From: Sediminispirochaeta sp.
GTDB taxonomy: Bacteria > Spirochaetota > Spirochaetia > DSM-16054 > Sediminispirochaetaceae
Direction: 5' to 3'
Assembly (NCBI GenBank): GCA_011046055.1
Contig: DSBN01000367.1
Coordinates: forward strand, 1 to 13,505
DNA length: 13,505 nt
In this document: positions 6,321-13,505 of the stretch, one piece after another
Layout of the letters: the number at the start of each line of letters is the position of its first letter
Position numbering within the stretch: position 1 is the stretch's first letter
Notes under the pieces: model-generated
Told to the model about the DNA's origin: nothing
Seen by the model: the letters and a program-made list of their open reading frames with translations, nothing else
Databases searched by the model: none
Position numbers and translations under genes: made by a program

Positions 6321-7562
6321 ATGAAAAATAGATATTTTCCGTTCTTTTTTTTGGTTTTGATACTCTTCACCGGACCTCTTGTTTACATGTTCGCACAGAG
6401 TAGCGAGAGTTTCGTTGCCGAAGGCGAACATTACAGCGTCACCAGCACCGTCAGCGAAACTTTCAGCGCCGATGTTTTGGAGTTTATGGAAGCCTTTTAC
6501 GGCCTCTACCGCTCCTACATGCACTTCGATCCGACGGAGCGGAAGACCAGCATGCGGGTTCAGATTTTCGGTAAAAAATCCGAGTTCGACGCGTACCTGC
6601 GGGATGTTCTGGGAGAAAGCAGGGATTCCTTTGTGTTTCTGCAGTACCAGGATCCGAAAAAAAGCCGTCTCGTAGGGTATCGCGGTGAGTCTGAAGAGCA
6701 GTTGTGGAAAAGTTTAATTCACCACGGTTACGTACAGTACATCAAAACCTTCATTCCCGGTCCTCCCCTCTGGATGCAGAAAGGCTTTGCCGTTTACTTT
6801 GAGAACTGTCGCTACGATTGGGACCGAGGCGAGGTGGTCTTCCGTCCGAATTACGGCTGGGTACAGAGCTTGAGAGACAAACTGGATCGAGATCCGAGCA
6901 TCAGCGACCGAGAACTCTTCATTCCCGTTGAGCAGCTCCTAACCATCGATCAAGCGGGAGCTCTAGACAATTTGGGCGCTTTCTACTCTCAGAGTTGGGC
7001 CCTCATCCACTTTCTCCTCCACTCCGAGCAGAAGTCTTACAACCGCCTGTTGTGGGACTCCATTTCCGCCCTCTCGCCACAGGCGGAACAGGATGAAAAC
7101 GAACGACGCATCATTTCCCGCGCTTTTGAGTGGGTCAACAAGGAGCAGCTGCTTGAGGACTTTCTCGCCCATGTGGACGGGATTCAGACCTTCCCAGATT
7201 TGGTCCAAGGGGGAATCAACGCATACGAAGACCAGAGCTATCAAGAAGCCGTTGAGCTTTTTCAGCGAGCTCTGGAGTTGAGGAACAATCACTATGTACC
7301 GGAGTATTACCTCGGTTTGATAGCGTATCAACGGGGGGACTACTCAAAAGCGGAGTATCACTACCTGGAAGCGGTCGACCACGATGGAATGACGGATCTG
7401 CTCTACTACGCTCTGGGAGTGAATGCCTACGCTGACGAGCGTCGAGATGAGAGCCTATACTATCTGCAGCAGGCGCTCGAGTTCAAAGGGGATTACGGCC
7501 AGCAGGCTCAGGAGCTGATTGCCAGAATAGAGAAAGAGAGGGCCGGCTCAGAGGATTCGTAG
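6321..7562 (+). CDS. exported TPR protein with a degenerate peptidase-MA-like domain
   Basis: The 413 aa product has an N-terminal signal peptide (basic start, hydrophobic core of about 6-24, possible cleavage after Ala25 in YMFA-QS). The central part (about 35-280) resembles the MA-clan peptidase-like domains often paired with TPRs: WKSLIHHGYVQYI sits where HExxH is expected, and PLWMQKGFAVYFE where the usual pattern is W-(L/M)-x-E-G-x-A-x-Y. Here the HExxH positions are H134-H135-G-Y-V138 and the expected glutamate is Lys154, so zinc binding and catalysis are probably lost. Three TPR-like repeats fill about 294-395, suggesting a protein-binding role in the periplasm or at the envelope. The ATG at 6321 was preferred over an in-frame TTG at 6309, which lies at the transcription start and inside the G-run. 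Confidence 0.8.
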   Translation: MKNRYFPFFFLVLILFTGPLVYMFAQSSESFVAEGEHYSVTSTVSETFSADVLEFMEAFYGLYRSYMHFDPTERKTSMRVQIFGKKSEFDAYLRDVLGESRDSFVFLQYQDPKKSRLVGYRGESEEQLWKSLIHHGYVQYIKTFIPGPPLWMQKGFAVYFENCRYDWDRGEVVFRPNYGWVQSLRDKLDRDPSISDRELFIPVEQLLTIDQAGALDNLGAFYSQSWALIHFLLHSEQKSYNRLLWDSISALSPQAEQDENERRIISRAFEWVNKEQLLEDFLAHVDGIQTFPDLVQGGINAYEDQSYQEAVELFQRALELRNNHYVPEYYLGLIAYQRGDYSKAEYHYLEAVDHDGMTDLLYYALGVNAYADERRDESLYYLQQALEFKGDYGQQAQELIARIEKERAGSEDS

Positions 7563-7610
7563 GTCCGTTGAACGGAGCTCCGGCCCCGACAGATATCCGC
7601 TCCCGAGAAG
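7563..7610. other. short convergent gap without a recognisable terminator
   Basis: This 48-nt gap separates the ends of the convergent TPR and pcnB genes. It contains two small palindromes (TCCGTTGAACGGA at 7565-7577 and CGGAGCTCCG at 7573-7582) that overlap each other. Neither is followed by a U-tract on either strand, so an intrinsic terminator is not supported. Confidence 0.5.
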
Positions 7611-8705
7611 CTATGCCTGCTTCTTCGAATGTCTTCGTTGCGGCTTCTTCCGCTTCCTTTTTGCTTCCTGAGGATTGGGTCTTCGGCGACGGTCGATACT
7701 GGCCGGCGCCTGCATGCCCTGCTGACGGAAGAGCCAGACCACGGCCATCTCTACTTCTTGGTTGGGCGGTGTCAGCGGCTCAATCAGCCTTTTGACCTCT
7801 TTGAACATATCCTGGAACAGGGCTACGCTGTTTTCCCACTCCTCGGGAAAAATGATCACGCCATCCACCAGAGCGGCGATCAAACGTCCCCTTCTTTTCT
7901 CACCCTTCTCCTTCACCCTCTGGTCGATATTCTCCAATCCTTTGAAAAAGCTCTCTCTATCCTGTCCCCGTTTGTTGTGCACCAGGCTCTCAATAACAGG
8001 TAAAAAGTATCTGAACAGATTCAGCGCGAGCATCTCTCGTATTATTCCGGCGGAGTTCCCGGACTCGAGTATCTTGAACATCTCTTCGGTCAGACGCGAG
8101 GGGGGGCAGCGTTCCAGCTCCACCGCGTGTTTTTTGATAGACCGCTGCAGGCGAAAAGGGATCTTCATGCTGAGCTGCTGGGCGTACTTCACGGCTCGGA
8201 TCATTCTCACCGGGTCCTCTATGAAGCTCTTGTCCAGGGGTATCAATGATCGCATTTTTCCTTGCCGTAGATCAGCGTATCCGTCGACAAAGTCCAGAAG
8301 TTCCTCCTGGATCGGGTCGTAGTAGAGGGCGTTGATCGAAAAATCACGCCGGTGCACATCCTCTTCCAGGGTGCCGTAGATGTTGTTGTTCTCCTCTTCG
8401 GCGGTGGAGAGGGATCGAAAGGTGCTCAATTCGATGATCTTTCCTGGAAAATAGATATGCACCAGACGAAACCGTCGCCCGATGATCCGCGCGTTGCGAA
8501 ACAACTTCTTTATTTGATTCGGTAGTGCGTCGGTGACCAGGTCGAAGTCCTTGGGCGACCTGTCCAACAGAAGGTCTCTCACCGCGCCACCTACCACATA
8601 TGCCTGATAGCCGTATTTATTCAACCGTCCGGCTATTTTCAAAGCATCCTTGTCTACCTTATTGACGTCGATGGGGTGTTCACTTTTTGAATAGATCTTT
8701 CCCAT
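7611..8705 (-). CDS. pcnB: poly(A) polymerase I family protein PcnB
   Basis: PcnB adds 3' poly(A) tails to RNA, marking it for exonuclease decay. The 364 aa product has the class II nucleotidyltransferase signature: VVGGAVRDLLL with GG at 39-40, and PKDFDLVTDA (51-60) with metal-binding Asp53 and Asp55. GRRFRLVH (76-83) and RRDFSINALYY (119-129) follow. The match to poly(A) polymerase rather than a CCA-adding enzyme rests on the E. coli-PcnB-like N-terminal pattern EHPIDVNKVDKDALK, the GRRFRLVH element and the very basic C-terminal tail (about 335-364). The frame is open to an ATG at 8810, but a good promoter (8820-8792) lies at and just inside that extension. The ATG at 8705 starts where family similarity begins; a GTG at 8750 is a second option. 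Bacterial PAPs and CCA enzymes are hard to separate by sequence alone. Confidence 0.88.
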   Translation of the reverse strand: MGKIYSKSEHPIDVNKVDKDALKIAGRLNKYGYQAYVVGGAVRDLLLDRSPKDFDLVTDALPNQIKKLFRNARIIGRRFRLVHIYFPGKIIELSTFRSLSTAEEENNNIYGTLEEDVHRRDFSINALYYDPIQEELLDFVDGYADLRQGKMRSLIPLDKSFIEDPVRMIRAVKYAQQLSMKIPFRLQRSIKKHAVELERCPPSRLTEEMFKILESGNSAGIIREMLALNLFRYFLPVIESLVHNKRGQDRESFFKGLENIDQRVKEKGEKRRGRLIAALVDGVIIFPEEWENSVALFQDMFKEVKRLIEPLTPPNQEVEMAVVWLFRQQGMQAPASIDRRRRPNPQEAKRKRKKPQRRHSKKQA

Positions 8706-8791
8706 CGCCTGGTTTTTTCCGTTTTCACTGGTTCCGTAACGTATTCTCACATTGCTCTCGCTTGAAGTGCTGGTATTTTTTGGTCTACTAT

Positions 8792-8820
8792 ATATTAGGA
8801 ACTTGTCCATTTAATTTCAA
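8792..8820 (-). promoter_or_regulatory. sigma-70-type promoter for pcnB
   Basis: On the minus strand TTGAAA (8820-8815) is separated by exactly 17 nt from TAATAT (8797-8792). Transcription would start near 8785, downstream of the ATG at 8810, which has no ribosome-binding site. This argues that pcnB translation begins at 8750 (GTG) or 8705 (ATG). Confidence 0.6.
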
Positions 8821-8831
8821 GTCGATCCGTT

Positions 8832-8860
8832 TTGGATTATTTCGAAATAATCCAGATTAT
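8832..8860 (+). promoter_or_regulatory. weak candidate promoter for hisS
   Basis: TTGGAT (8832-8837) and GATTAT (8855-8860) are 17 nt apart on the plus strand and would start transcription near 8867, about 20 nt before the hisS ATG. The -35 match is poor (three of six). The spacer consists almost wholly of the palindrome at 8833-8854, so a bound protein would block this promoter if it is real. Confidence 0.3.
8833..8854. repeat. perfect 22-bp palindrome between pcnB and hisS
   Basis: TGGATTATTTC is followed directly by its exact reverse complement, centred on TTCGAA; GATTATT from the left arm recurs at 8855-8861. It lies 12 bp from the -35 box of the pcnB promoter and inside the candidate hisS promoter. 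It could be an operator for a dimeric regulator of the divergent genes or, if transcribed, a hairpin of about nine pairs in the hisS leader. No U-tract follows, so it is not an intrinsic terminator. Confidence 0.6.
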
Positions 8861-8886
8861 TCAAGTTCCCCGCAAGGAGTCAGCTC

Positions 8887-10203
8887 ATGCTTATTGAACC
8901 GAAAATACTCAAAGGCTTCCGGGATTTTCTCCCCGAGGAGGCGGCAGCCCGAAAAGAAATCGTCCACAAACTCCAGACTCTGTTTGAATCCTTTGGCTTT
9001 CAGACCATCGACACCCCCGTCCTGGAGTACACCGAAGTACTGCTGGGAAAAGGCGGCGGCGAGACGGACAAGCAGGTCTACCGATTCAACGACCAGGGTG
9101 GCCGAGATGTGGCCATGCGCTTCGACCTCACCGTCCCCTTTGCCCGTTTCATGGGTAGAAACGAGGCTAAGCTCCCCCTCCCCTTCAAGAGATACCATAT
9201 CGACAAGGTCTGGCGCGGCGAAAACACCCAACGGGGTCGTTACCGGGAGTTCACCCAATGCGATTTCGACATAGTAGGTACCGACGCGGTCTCCGCGGAT
9301 TTGGAGATACTGTTGATGATGCACGAAGCTTTTGAAACCCTCGGCATCGACGACATAACGATCAAGATCAACCACCGTGGTGTTTTCAGCCACTTCCTCC
9401 AGCAGTTGGAGATTGACGAACAGCTCATCGACGTGATGCGCAGTATCGACAAGCTGGCCAAGATTGGCGAGGAAAAGGTGCGTGAGCTGCTGCTCGAACT
9501 GATCGACGAGAAAAAGGTTGATTTACTGCTCCGCTACATCAAGCCCGAGGAGAGTTTCGAAGGAAGCATAGAAATGATGCGACAACTCTGCGGCGGAGAC
9601 CATGAAGAGATCCGCCGTCTCGAAGTTCTGTATCGGAGCTTTCAAGAGCTGGGAGTAGAAGATCGTTTCTTCCTCGATACCTCGATAATGCGCGGCTTGG
9701 ACTACTATACCGGTATCGTCTATGAAACTTTTTTCAACGACCTGCCCGAGATAGGCTCGGTCTGCTCCGGTGGAAGGTATGACAACCTGGCATCGCTTTA
9801 CAGCAAGACAAAGCTGCCCGGTGTCGGCTCCTCAATCGGCCTGGACCGCTTGGTGGCAGCTTTGCAGGAGCTCGGCCGTATGGAGATCCATCATCCCGCT
9901 GCTCAATTGGCGGTGTTCTGTATGAACCCACGGCTGCAATCCTATTACCAGAGCTTGGCCCGGGAGTTTCGCCGCCGCGGCATCAGCTGCGACGTCTTTC
10001 TCGAACCGAAAAAATTGGGACCTCAATTCAAGGCGGCGGAACGGAAAAATATTCCCTACGCCCTCATCTGCGGAGAGGATGAAAAAGAGCGGGGCAAAGT
10101 CTCGATGAAAGATTTGAACAAGAGGATTAATCACTCCATGATATCAATCGAGGAAGCAGCGGAGATCATTGTATCCGCGAACTCCGCTGAGAAGGGGACC
10201 TAA
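8887..10203 (+). CDS. hisS: histidyl-tRNA synthetase
   Basis: HisRS charges tRNA-His with histidine using ATP. The 438 aa length and class II motifs are all present: KGFRDFLPEE (9-18), MRFDLTVPFARF (77-88), motif 2 RYREFTQCDFDIVG (118-131), the histidine-specific RGLDYYTG (269-276), GGRYDNL (295-301) and motif 3 VGSSIGLDRL (313-322). A C-terminal anticodon-binding domain follows (about 335-430). These histidine-specific motifs, with the full C-terminal domain, exclude the HisZ paralogue. The ATG has AAGGAG 7 nt upstream. The hrpA-like gene begins 5 nt after the stop, so the two are probably cotranscribed. Nothing is odd in the coding sequence. Confidence 0.97.
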   Translation: MLIEPKILKGFRDFLPEEAAARKEIVHKLQTLFESFGFQTIDTPVLEYTEVLLGKGGGETDKQVYRFNDQGGRDVAMRFDLTVPFARFMGRNEAKLPLPFKRYHIDKVWRGENTQRGRYREFTQCDFDIVGTDAVSADLEILLMMHEAFETLGIDDITIKINHRGVFSHFLQQLEIDEQLIDVMRSIDKLAKIGEEKVRELLLELIDEKKVDLLLRYIKPEESFEGSIEMMRQLCGGDHEEIRRLEVLYRSFQELGVEDRFFLDTSIMRGLDYYTGIVYETFFNDLPEIGSVCSGGRYDNLASLYSKTKLPGVGSSIGLDRLVAALQELGRMEIHHPAAQLAVFCMNPRLQSYYQSLAREFRRRGISCDVFLEPKKLGPQFKAAERKNIPYALICGEDEKERGKVSMKDLNKRINHSMISIEEAAEIIVSANSAEKGT

Positions 10204-10208
10204 GAAGT

Positions 10209-12725
10209 ATGCGTCCCAAGGACCTTCCGGTATACCAGCAGCGACGGCGAATACTCGATGAGTTAAAGGACAACCAAGTCATCGTTATAGAGAGCCCCAC
10301 CGGTTCGGGCAAAACGACGCAACTGCCGCTTATTCTCCATCGAGCCGGCTACGGCCGAGATGGACTGATCGGAGTCACCCAGCCGCGACGAATAGCCGCC
10401 GTTTCGGTCAGCGATTACATCGCGAGCCAACTGAACGAGAAAGTCCCGGGCACGGTGGGCTACAAAATGCGTTTCGAGGACCAGACCAGCCTGGAAACTC
10501 GGATCAAAATCATGACCGACGGGATACTCCTTCAAGAGCTGAAGCACGACAACCTGCTTTCCGGGTATTCGGTGATAATGGTCGATGAAGCCCATGAACG
10601 GAGCCTGAACATCGATTTTATTCTCGGACTGCTGAAGCAGATTTTGGAGAGCCGCCCGGAGTTCAAGGTGATCATATCTTCGGCGACTATCAATGCCGAG
10701 ATTTTCTCAACCTATTTCAACGGGTGCCCCATCGTCCACATCGACACCCCCATGTACCCGGTGCAGATCGTGTACGATAGCCCCGCGGCGGCTGGCGGAC
10801 TCACCGGAGATGAGGCCTTGCTGGATAAAATCGAATCCATCGTCGAAAGGACCATCGCCTCCGAACGGACTGGGGACATCCTCATCTTTCTCTCCGGAGA
10901 GAAAATCATCAAAGACTGCCTGTACCGACTCAATTCTTCTCGAATCGGCCGTAAGCTGCACATCCTGCCCCTCTACGGTCGTCTGTCCAAGGAGGAGCAG
11001 GAGCTGGTCTTCGATCCGCCGCCGGCGGGGAAAATCAAGGTAGTAATTTCCACCAACATCGCCGAGACCAGTGTCACCATCGACGGGATCACCACGGTGA
11101 TCGATTCGGGACTGGCGAAAATGAACTACTACAACCCCCGAACCTTCACCTCATCCCTGATCGAAGGTCCCATCTCCAAGGCCAGCTGCAACCAGAGACG
11201 CGGACGAGCCGGGCGTACCGGTCCCGGGATGTGCTACCGACTCTACTCAAAAAAGGATTTTGACCATCGCGAGCTTTTCACTTTGGAAGAGATATACCGC
11301 ACCGACCTCTCCGAGGTCATTCTGCGGATGGCCGACCTGGGGATTCGGGACTTCGACGATTTCAACTTTATCTCCCCACCGGGTGCCCAGGGGATCCGCG
11401 GGGCGGTGGAGACTCTTCTCCTGCTGGATGCGCTTGATCAAGAGCGTCGTCTGACCTCCGTCGGAACGATGATGGTGCAGTTTCCCCTCATTCCCCGCCA
11501 TTCGCGAATCATCGTCGAAGCCATTCTTCGCTACCCCCAGGTCTTAGAAGAGGTTCTGATTGCAGCATCATTTCTCTCCACCCACACGCCCTTTCTGCTC
11601 CCGCCGGGGGAAGAGCTGGAGGCTCGTCACGCTCACCACCGATTCAGTGACCCCGCGGGAGACTTCATTAGCTACCTCAAACTCTTTCGCGGCTACCTCA
11701 GCCAGCGAGAAGGAAAACAGCGTGAGGAATTCTGCCGCCGTCATTACCTCGACTACAAGGTGATGAACGAGATATTGAATATCAAGCTGCAGCTGGAGGA
11801 AATAGTCTCCCTCGACCTGGGAGTTCCGATTTCTCACGGAGGATCGACCAAGGATTACCTCTGTGCGGTTTCATCCGGTTTGCTACAGTTCGTGTGTCAG
11901 CGTTCGGGCAAAACCAGCTACCGTAGTCTCACCGCCGACAAAATACAGATACACCCAGGTTCGGTGATGTTCCGGGAATCTCCTCAGTTCATCGTCGCCG
12001 GAGAGATAGTACGCACCAGCCGGATGTTCGCCCGTTCGGTCTCACCTTTGGAGCGATCCTGGCTGCCGGAAATATCAGAGCAGATAGCGAAGCACTTCGG
12101 TGGGGCTGAGAAACGAGGAGACGGGAAGAAAGAGACAAAAAAGAAACGAGACACCGGGTGGGAAATAAAACTCGGCGACGAGATATTCAAACTCGAGCCC
12201 TACAAAAAAAGCAAAAAGATGGCGGTACTGCCCTGGGAGCAGATATCGCGGGTCATTGCTCAGACTTCGAAACAGGAGTTGAAAATCCACGACAAATTAC
12301 GGGCTAAAATCGTCTACCGAGACTACGAAATTCACACCGGTGACCAGTTGGGGAGCATTCTAAAAATCGTTCCCTACCTCGACCCCGAGTCTGACCTGAC
12401 AAAAACAAAAAACGGAAAAATAAAAACGGGCAGCTTCTCTACCCTTGGGGGAGACATAGCCGCCCTGTGCGACAAGCTCGATCATCTGCTCCGGCTGGTA
12501 CCCGGCAAGAAAAATAGCAAAACCCTCGGCTTCTACACCCTACAGTCCGATGGTGCCGGAAATTACTGGTTCAAGGTGATTCGCAGCTTTCACACCGCCG
12601 TCGATGTGAGCCTATCGAGCCTCGAAACATTGGCCGACGAGCTGGGAACGGCGGTGGAGGCCTCTGAAATCGACAAGGTAAACAGAGCCTACCGTAGGTT
12701 GTTGGAGATTTATGAAAGTTATTGA
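10209..12725 (+). CDS. hrpA: DEAH-box RNA helicase, HrpA-like short form
   Basis: This 838 aa protein is a DEAH/RHA-type superfamily 2 helicase, expected to unwind or remodel RNA with ATP. Motifs in order are Walker A SPTGSGKTT (29-37), TQPRRIAA (57-64), DEAH (126-129), SAT (158-160), STNIAETSVT (281-290) and QRRGRAGRTG (329-338). The winged-helix/ratchet-like region follows. An OB-like stretch contains IHPGSVMF (581-588), as in HrpA. A lysine-rich linker (about 635-650) leads to a ~190 aa C-terminal region I do not recognise; the long DUF3418-type C-terminus of E. coli HrpA is absent. Borrelia HrpA is of similar length, so this is probably the spirochaete form. HrpB is a less likely alternative given the motif wording. 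The start has AAGGGG 11 nt upstream, near the hisS end. The 3' end overlaps the convergent gene by 7 bp. Confidence 0.9.
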   Translation: MRPKDLPVYQQRRRILDELKDNQVIVIESPTGSGKTTQLPLILHRAGYGRDGLIGVTQPRRIAAVSVSDYIASQLNEKVPGTVGYKMRFEDQTSLETRIKIMTDGILLQELKHDNLLSGYSVIMVDEAHERSLNIDFILGLLKQILESRPEFKVIISSATINAEIFSTYFNGCPIVHIDTPMYPVQIVYDSPAAAGGLTGDEALLDKIESIVERTIASERTGDILIFLSGEKIIKDCLYRLNSSRIGRKLHILPLYGRLSKEEQELVFDPPPAGKIKVVISTNIAETSVTIDGITTVIDSGLAKMNYYNPRTFTSSLIEGPISKASCNQRRGRAGRTGPGMCYRLYSKKDFDHRELFTLEEIYRTDLSEVILRMADLGIRDFDDFNFISPPGAQGIRGAVETLLLLDALDQERRLTSVGTMMVQFPLIPRHSRIIVEAILRYPQVLEEVLIAASFLSTHTPFLLPPGEELEARHAHHRFSDPAGDFISYLKLFRGYLSQREGKQREEFCRRHYLDYKVMNEILNIKLQLEEIVSLDLGVPISHGGSTKDYLCAVSSGLLQFVCQRSGKTSYRSLTADKIQIHPGSVMFRESPQFIVAGEIVRTSRMFARSVSPLERSWLPEISEQIAKHFGGAEKRGDGKKETKKKRDTGWEIKLGDEIFKLEPYKKSKKMAVLPWEQISRVIAQTSKQELKIHDKLRAKIVYRDYEIHTGDQLGSILKIVPYLDPESDLTKTKNGKIKTGSFSTLGGDIAALCDKLDHLLRLVPGKKNSKTLGFYTLQSDGAGNYWFKVIRSFHTAVDVSLSSLETLADELGTAVEASEIDKVNRAYRRLLEIYESY

Positions 12726-13426
12726 GAATCCCGAACGATCGTTGTCTGCGCTGATTCCAATTCGACGGAACTCTTTCTCCTCGGAGTCTTGCGGTGGTGT
12801 TGAGAGAAGAACAGCGTTCCCCCAATCCCCAGCACCACGACAAACAGAACGCCCCCCAGCAGGTCACGGGATACCGTATACAGCAGGGCAACTCCCGCTC
12901 CCGCAACGGAGCTCAGTAGCGGCAGGGTAAGATAGAGATAGCTCTGCCAACGCTCTTTGATCAGAACACCCTGGATCGACGCAATCAAAGCGTACAAGCT
13001 TAGCAGACTGAGAAATGGCAGTAGAAACAGGCGGTAGCTGGTATAGTGAGAAAAGTTGAGCAGTGCCTGTGACAGTCCTACGGGAGCGAAGTACCCGAGC
13101 AGATAGGATGTCACTCCCGGCTTGGGACTTATTCGGCGTTCGTGGTAGGGCCAATTTTTTTTCCTCAATAGAAAAAAGGCCAGCACCGCCGGGACCCAGT
13201 ACAGCAGGTAATCCAAGACCAAATTGCGCCAAAAAAGCGGTAGCGGCTCAAACTTCATGGGCCACCAACGGGACAGCGAAAACTGTAAGAAAGCTACCGG
13301 AATAAATAGTGCAAGTCCTCGGAAGTAAGACTTCCACAACTCGATACTGCGAAAGTGTTCATTGTAGTATAGCCGTAGGTATAGGATTCCCGCCAAAGGC
13401 ATAGAAAAAATGAGAAACAGTGTCAT
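12719..13426 (-). CDS. unknown seven-helix membrane protein
   Basis: I do not recognise this 235 aa protein. It is strongly hydrophobic, with likely helices near 2-19, 36-52, 68-87, 105-122, 132-155, 161-183 and 188-208, followed by a basic tail (HHRKTPRRKSS) that should be cytoplasmic. No catalytic or transport motif is visible. The ATG at 13426 lacks a Shine-Dalgarno sequence; a candidate promoter would place the transcript start only about 3 nt before it, so a nearly leaderless mRNA is possible. An internal ATG at 13402 also lacks a ribosome-binding site. The gene converges on hrpA and the two ends overlap by 7 bp. Confidence 0.75.
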   Translation of the reverse strand: MTLFLIFSMPLAGILYLRLYYNEHFRSIELWKSYFRGLALFIPVAFLQFSLSRWWPMKFEPLPLFWRNLVLDYLLYWVPAVLAFFLLRKKNWPYHERRISPKPGVTSYLLGYFAPVGLSQALLNFSHYTSYRLFLLPFLSLLSLYALIASIQGVLIKERWQSYLYLTLPLLSSVAGAGVALLYTVSRDLLGGVLFVVVLGIGGTLFFSQHHRKTPRRKSSVELESAQTTIVRDSQ

Positions 13427-13429
13427 GGT

Positions 13430-13445
13430 GTGCTAAGATTAGCAC
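13430..13445. repeat. inverted repeat overlapping the -10 region of the membrane-protein gene
   Basis: GTGCTAA and TTAGCAC are perfect 7-bp arms around a 2-nt centre. The repeat lies 3 bp before the start codon at 13426 and covers the proposed -10 box, a position typical of a repressor operator. Confidence 0.45.
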
Positions 13446-13464
13446 TTCGTCTCGATATATTCAA
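13436..13464 (-). promoter_or_regulatory. candidate promoter for the seven-helix membrane protein
   Basis: On the minus strand TTGAAT (13464-13459) is followed after 17 nt by TAATCT (13441-13436). The -10 match is modest (three of six). Initiation would be near 13429, almost at the ATG. Confidence 0.35.
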
Positions 13465-13505
13465 CTGCAGGAAAAATAGACTTTCGGTATTTTCCTTTGG
13501 TTCGG

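Noticed and set aside
6711..6760. Active zinc metallopeptidase call for the exported TPR protein
   Set aside because: The HExxH and downstream Glu positions are substituted, so activity cannot be claimed.
7565..7582. Bidirectional terminator between the TPR gene and pcnB
   Set aside because: The palindromes are short, overlap each other and have no U-tract on either strand.
13430..13454. CIRCE heat-shock operator, because of TTAGCAC and GTGCTAA
   Set aside because: CIRCE is TTAGCACTC, nine bases, then GAGTGCTAA. Here the arms are in the opposite order with a 2-nt centre, and no second GAGTGCTAA lies downstream.
13469..13496. Hairpin AGGAAAAATA ... TATTTTCCT near the right edge
   Set aside because: The stem is AT-rich with a bulge, no clear U-tract follows, and the neighbouring gene is outside the window, so no role can be supported.
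1..13505. Mobile element, CRISPR array, toxin-antitoxin pair, phage defence locus, tRNA or rRNA gene
   Set aside because: No transposase, integrase, spaced direct repeats, defence motif or structural RNA pattern was found; gaps between genes are all under about 200 nt.

Overview
The window is a compact, gene-dense bacterial segment (roughly 53% GC by eye). It best fits a spirochaete, probably of the Treponema/Spirochaeta side. The grounds are inferential: an rnfCDGEA-type operon, a short HrpA-like DEAH helicase (838 aa, close to the length of the Borrelia HrpA and far shorter than the ~1300 aa E. coli protein), a poly(A)-polymerase-type PcnB and several lineage-specific membrane or exported proteins. 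No mobile element, CRISPR array, rRNA or tRNA was seen.

Region 1 (1-5234, minus strand) is an Rnf operon read right to left: an unknown eight-helix membrane protein, then rnfC, rnfD, rnfG, rnfE and the first codons of rnfA, which runs off the left edge. Every junction is a 4-bp ATGA overlap or a gap of 1-3 nt, so the genes look translationally coupled. Together they encode most of an ion-pumping ferredoxin:NAD+ oxidoreductase; rnfB is not in the window. Two points stand out. The unknown membrane protein overlaps rnfC by ATGA, and RnfD carries SGAS where the flavin-accepting threonine (SGAT) is expected.

Region 2 (5235-7562) begins with an AT-rich divergent promoter region containing a possible 23-codon ORF ahead of the rnf genes. 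It is followed on the plus strand by a P-loop protein with an Asp23-like C-terminal domain and a secreted TPR protein. The TPR protein resembles the MA-type metallopeptidase fold but has lost the zinc-binding residues.

Region 3 (7611-12725) concerns RNA and translation. pcnB (minus) diverges from hisS-hrpA (plus, 5-nt gap). A perfect 22-bp palindrome lies in the shared pcnB/hisS control region. hrpA has a spirochaete-like architecture: helicase core, winged-helix and OB-like region, lysine-rich linker and an unrecognised ~190 aa C-terminal domain.

Region 4 (12719-13505) holds a seven-helix unknown membrane protein (minus) whose end overlaps the end of hrpA by 7 bp. Its proposed -10 box lies inside an inverted repeat immediately before the start codon.
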